The notes under the pieces: generated by a model
What the model saw: only the letters and a program-made list of their open reading frames with translations
What the model was told of the DNA's origin: nothing
Database searches by the model: none
Origin: Quercus robur
Taxonomy: Eukaryota; Streptophyta; Magnoliopsida; Fagales; Fagaceae
Direction: 5' to 3'
NCBI RefSeq assembly: GCF_932294415.1
Contig: NC_065536.1
Location: 7,562,474 to 7,626,473, forward strand
DNA length: 64,000 nucleotides
Position numbers and translations under genes: made by a program
Shown here: positions 60,001 through 64,000 of the stretch, piece after piece
Layout of the letters: every line of letters begins with the position of its first letter
Position numbering within the stretch: the stretch's first letter is position 1

Positions 60001-62235
60001 CCCTTTTTCAAAACCCTCAAGCAGGCTTTTGCTTGGACTGATGAATGCGAAGCAGCGTTCCAAGAGCTGAAGCGATACCTGAGTAGTCCGCCTCTCCTGA
60101 GCCCGTCCAAAGGAGGGGAGAACCTATACTTGTACCTGGCGGTGTCAGCCTCGGCAGTAAGCGCAGCCTTGATTAGAGAAGAAGGCAAGAAGCAACTCCT
60201 AGTGTACTACGTCAGTCAAGCCTTTCAAGGAGCTGAGTTCAGGTACCCAAGGATCAAAAAGATTGCGTTCGCGCTTATAGTAGCCTCACGCAAACTCAGG
60301 CCGTATTTCCAGTCAAATCCTATCCTCGTGATGACGGATCAGCCAATTAAGAAATCAATGAACAAACCGGAAGCAGCAAGGAGAATGGTCCAATGGGCAA
60401 TCGAACTCAGCCAATTCGACATCGAATACCATCCGAGAGCAGCTATCAAGGCACAAGCTCTGGCTGACTTCATCGCTGAATTCACTCTTCCAGACGAGGA
60501 CGGAACTACAGACGAAGTTGATAAATGGACAATACAGACGGATGGTTCGTCAGCCCAAAAGAGGGGGGGAGTAGGGGTCGTCATAACTACCCCCGACGGA
60601 GAAGTGATGAAATATGGAGTTCAACTGGAATTCCCAGCCACCAATAACGAAGCCGAATATGAAGGAATATTGACGGGCTTGAGGCTTGGAAAAGCTCTTG
60701 GTGCCAAAAGTTTGCTGGTCCAGAGCGATTCAAAGCTGGTAATTGGGCAGATCAGTGGAGAGTACGAGGCAAAGACAGAAAGGATGCAGAAATACCTTAA
60801 ACTGACGAGGCAACTAACTCAGGAGTTTGACACAGTGGATTTCGTCCAGATACCAAGAAACCAGAATATTGAAGCTGACGAAGTGTCGAAGCTAGCGTCG
60901 TCAGAAGCAGGAATGACGAGCACAGACGTGGCAATAGAAATTCAGAAATACCCAAGTATTGAAGAGGTGGCAGTACTCACCACCCAGAGCACAAACACTT
61001 GGATGACGCCCTTAATATCCTTCCTCCGAGACGGACACTTACCTCAGAATACTGACGAAGCCAGAAAGGTCAAAAAGAGAGCGGCCAGGTTCACGATCCT
61101 AAATGACGTATTGTACAAGAGAGGCTTCTCTATGCCTTACCTAAAGTGCGTCGACGAGGATGAGGCCAAATACATCCTAGAAGAAGTACACGGAGGAGTC
61201 TTTGGCGACCATGCCGGCCCCAGATCCCTAGTAAACAAGGTAATAAGAGCGGGGTACTTTTGGCCAACCATGCAGGGGGATGCCGCTGACCTCGTCAGAA
61301 GATGCGACAGATGCCAGCGGTACGGGAATGTACAACGGCTTCCAGCAGAGAAAATGACGACCATATCCTCCCCATGGCCATTCGCGCAATGGGGAATCGA
61401 CATCGTCGGTCCTCTGCCCCAAGGTAAAGGTCAGGTAAAATTCCTTCTAGTTGCTATTGACTATTTCACAAAATGGGTTGAAGCAGAAGCCCTAGCAACC
61501 ATCACTGAGGCTCGGATCCGGAGCTTCGTGTGGAAAAACATAATCTGCAGGTTCGGGATCCCTTTGACGATCATATCTGATAATGGGAAGCAGTTCGACA
61601 ATCAAGGCTTCAGAGAGTTCTGCTCGGACCTCGGGATCAAGAATTAGTTCTCATCCCCGGGACACCCCCAGGCAAATGGACAGACGGAAGTAACAAACAG
61701 GACGTTGCTCAAGATAATCAAAACCAAGCTGGACGAAGCAAAAGGTGCCTGGCCAGAAGAACTGCCTAGTGTCTTATGGGCATACAGGACTACAGCCAGA
61801 ACCCCGACAGGAGAGACACCCTTCAGGCTTACCTACGGCTCAGAAGCAGTGATCCCAATAGAAGTTGGAGTAACAAGCATCAGGCGAGGAGCTTTCAGAG
61901 AGGGACTCAATGACGAGGGGTTGCGGTTCAACCTGGATTGCTTGGATGAAGTAAGAGACAATGCGTCCAGTAGAATGACAAAGTATCAAAAGAAAATGGC
62001 AGAATATTACAATAAGAGGGTCAAACTCAGGCGTCTGGCCATAGGGGACCTCGTCCTTCGCAAAGTCACTATAGCTACTAAAGATCCTACTCAAGGGAAG
62101 CTGGGCCCTACATGGGAAGGGCCATATCGCGTCGTTCACTACTCTAGGCAAGGGAGTTACCATCTAGAAACTATGGACGGACGAAAGCTCCCTCGTCCTT
62201 GGAACATTGAGCATTTAAAGAAATACCATGAGTAA
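57061..62235 (+). pseudogene. Tat-type Ty3/gypsy gag-pol polyprotein, one nonsense codon
   Basis: A single frame of 1724 codons broken only by TAG at 61645-61647 (codon 1529); the frame is open again to the stop at 62233-62235. Domains in residue order: gag with coiled-coil start and [15 protein letters not shown] (about 125-300), zinc knuckle [14 protein letters not shown] (about 371-385) and protease [10 protein letters not shown] (about 517). Then reverse transcriptase [15 protein letters not shown] and YVDDMLVKS (about 760-900), and a first RNase H ending [20 protein letters not shown] second RNase H follows, [20 protein letters not shown] through [15 protein letters not shown] (about 1156-1280). 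The integrase has its zinc-binding domain ([23 protein letters not shown]) and the first two catalytic Asp ([17 protein letters not shown]). The stop falls between the second Asp and the Glu (QTEVTNR), so the translated part lacks a complete catalytic triad. Two RNase H domains are a hallmark of the Tat lineage. Confidence 0.93.
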
Positions 62236-62334
62236 ATGTAATACACGAATGCACTCGTTACTGAAGTTAATAAAAATATTACTCCTTCAATGTTTTTGCG
62301 CAGGCAGTACAGGTCGACCATGAGGCCTATAAAT

Positions 62335-62930
62335 CACTAAGTAACAAGATTCCGCCTTGACGGATGTAAGTTACCGACGGCCATAATACTAGGATTAAAA
62401 GACTAAGTAACAAGATTCCGCTTTGTCGGATGTAAGTTACCGACGACCATAATACTAGGATCAAAAGACTAAGTAACAAGATTCCGCTTTGTCGGATGTA
62501 AGTTACCGACGACCATAATACTAGGATTAAAAGACTAAGTAACAAGATTCCGCTTTGATGGATGTAAGTTACCGACGACCATAATACTGTGGTCAAAAGA
62601 CTAAGTAACAAGATTCCGCTTTGACGGATGTAAGTTACCGACGACCATAATACTACGGTTAAAAGACTAAGTAACAAGATTCCGCTTTGACGGATGTAAG
62701 TTACCGACGACCATAATACTATGATTAAAAGACTAAGTAACAAGATTCCGCTTTGACGGATGTAAGTTACCGACGACCATAATACTGTGGTCAAAAGACT
62801 AAGTAACAAGATTCCGCCTTGACGGATGTAAGTTACCGACGACCATAATACTACGGTTAAAAGACTAACAAGATTCCGCCTTGACGGATGTAAGTTACTG
62901 TCGACAATAATAATGAGGTTAAAAGACCAA
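62335..62930 (+). repeat. 66-bp tandem array, about nine copies
   Basis: Units begin GTAACAAGATTCCGC at 62341, 62407, 62473, 62539, 62605, 62671, 62737 and 62803, exactly 66 bp apart. A ninth, shortened unit is at about 62865 and decay follows. It lies directly after pol. The period divides by three, so the minus strand stays open across it (22-residue repeats); that is a by-product, not a gene. Confidence 0.95.
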
Positions 62931-63225
62931 GTGACAGGAGTCCGCCTGAACGGGCATAAGTCAAATGGCAGAAGTCAGTTGACAAAAGAGCACAGTGCAT
63001 TGAATCAACAACTAGTTAACAAAGTACAAAAAGTACGGACGGATGTAAATCAGCCAGAACATCAAGAAGAAAAGTAAGTACCCTTCATTCCAGCCCATAA
63101 ACACTGGGCCAATATCATTGTTTTCAAAATAAAGTAAATTGTTTTGGAATTAGATTTACAAAAAGAAAGGCCCAAAACCAAACGGGCACCCACAATAAAA
63201 CAAAAAATTTTTCTAAGTAAAAGAG

Positions 63226-63770
63226 TCAAGCATCAGCTGCGCCTTCACTGGCCGGCACGTCAGCAACAGGCTCGGGAGCATCATCGGGAGCATCATCACC
63301 AGGAGCAGAAGACGAAGCCGCCTCCTCCAGAGCCATCTCCTTGTCCACTTCCTCCAAATCCAGGCTCTCCAGGTTGACTCCAGAAGGATGCTTGATCATG
63401 TACCTCCGGAGAAGCTCAAAACCTTTAAAATACCAACTGAAGAGCACGGTGTTGTACTCGTCAGTAGTCTGGAAAGCCTCCACAGATCGAGCAGCGATGG
63501 TCACCAGTTTCTCCTTGGCTGCCTGAAGCTGCTCGTCCTTCTCGAGAGTCAAACCGCGCTCAACTCTGAGGTCGTCCTCCAACACCTTGACCTTCTCCTT
63601 CAACGTCGTTGCCTTGTCCATGGAAGTGATCAGGTTCGTCCTCAGGTCGGAGTTCTCCTTCTCCAAAGCCTCCATCCGGGTTGCCAAGGACGCCACCTTG
63701 GCCCCTTGAGTGAGGTACTCAGCAGTGATATGGAGACTCTCTCCCAGCACCTGGAAGGGAATCATGAGGT
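63226..63770 (-). CDS. Antisense ORF (aORF) of the Tat-type element, C-terminal exon
   Basis: On the minus strand, after a long T-run and TATAG (complement of 63774-63809, a splice-acceptor-like sequence), the frame gives DDLMIPFQVLGESLHITAEY. It continues as a coiled coil (RMEALEKENSDLRTNL, KEKVKVLEDDLRVERG), then FKGFELLRRYMIKHPSGVNL and an acidic Ala/Pro/Asp tail ending at the stop at 63226. It lies between pol and the expected 3' LTR, opposite to gag-pol, as the extra antisense ORF of Tat elements does. Upstream exons should lie between 63830 and beyond the window; 63839-64000 may already hold one. Function is unknown. The coiled-coil plus acidic tail layout matches the end of the broken copy at 49033-49974. 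Confidence 0.65.
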
Positions 63771-63774
63771 CGTC

Positions 63775-63810
<36 letters not shown>

Positions 63811-64000
63811 ATGATGAAGAGAGAAGAACCCCACACTTGGACAAGTTTGTGGACGTGACGAGAGGCCACATCGTTTAAGGATAGGTCAGAGAGAGCCTTC
63901 AAGTCCGATGAAGTAACGACCTCGTGAGCTCTTTCCACGGCCAGAGACTCGTCATCCCATATGGTGGATGAACGGGTACCCGTCTTCTCCTTCCCTTTAC

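Noticed and set aside
53113..62235. Integrated plant virus (pararetrovirus)
   Set aside because: LTRs, primer sites, domain order and integrase motifs fit Ty3/gypsy retrotransposons; no movement or coat protein features were seen.
62327..62809. 160-codon minus-strand frame of 22-residue repeats
   Set aside because: It is the 66-bp array read on the other strand; a period divisible by three keeps a frame open without any coding role.
62335..62930. CRISPR array
   Set aside because: Units are contiguous and fully repeated, with no unique spacers, in a plant retroelement.

Overview
The window is nuclear DNA of a dicot plant. It has AT-rich intergenic DNA, GT-AG introns, three conserved plant genes and many plant-type mobile elements. 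The retroelement and MITE sequences look like those I associate with woody Fagales such as oak or chestnut. That placement is an impression, not a demonstration.

Layout. 1-3570 is the 5' part of a minus-strand Ty3/gypsy element: its LTR, a decayed gag and the first bases of the protease, with a 1.1 kb solo LTR inserted in gag. 5231-6209 is a Harbinger-like element just upstream of the first host gene. 6354-14013 (+) is an eight-exon DUF1399/GRDP-like gene of 759 aa. 15686-19671 is a complete-looking non-autonomous Helitron. 20811-22290 is a LINE fragment (-) split by a Tourist-like MITE that itself carries a second copy of the same MITE. 25963-30728 (+) is a seven-exon F-box/LRR gene of 641 aa, most like Arabidopsis At5g27920. 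34944-38116 is a young non-autonomous LTR element with both LTRs and a target duplication. 40584-43131 (+) is a two-exon type-I pectin methylesterase gene of 539 aa. 44916-45726 is a solo LTR. 45942-51786 (-) is a second non-autonomous LTR element. 53113-56507 is a decayed Ty3/gypsy element (+), interrupted at 56508 by a Tat-type Ty3/gypsy element (+) that runs off the right edge. That last element has a nearly intact gag-pol with one nonsense codon, two RNase H domains, a 66-bp tandem array and an antisense ORF.

How the parts relate. The three host genes have unrelated jobs (unknown/signalling, ubiquitin ligase adaptor, cell-wall modification) and are not co-regulated in any visible way. The retroelements form a theme: four share the same primer-binding-site-like sequence after the LTR. 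Two of them have lost gag-pol but kept a tandem array plus an antisense transcription unit next to the 3' LTR, the same order seen downstream of pol in the nearly intact Tat element. One antisense unit carries splice-site-like junctions. I regard this retained antisense gene plus array as the most interesting thing here. I found no CRISPR array, no rRNA or tRNA gene and no new defence-like system.
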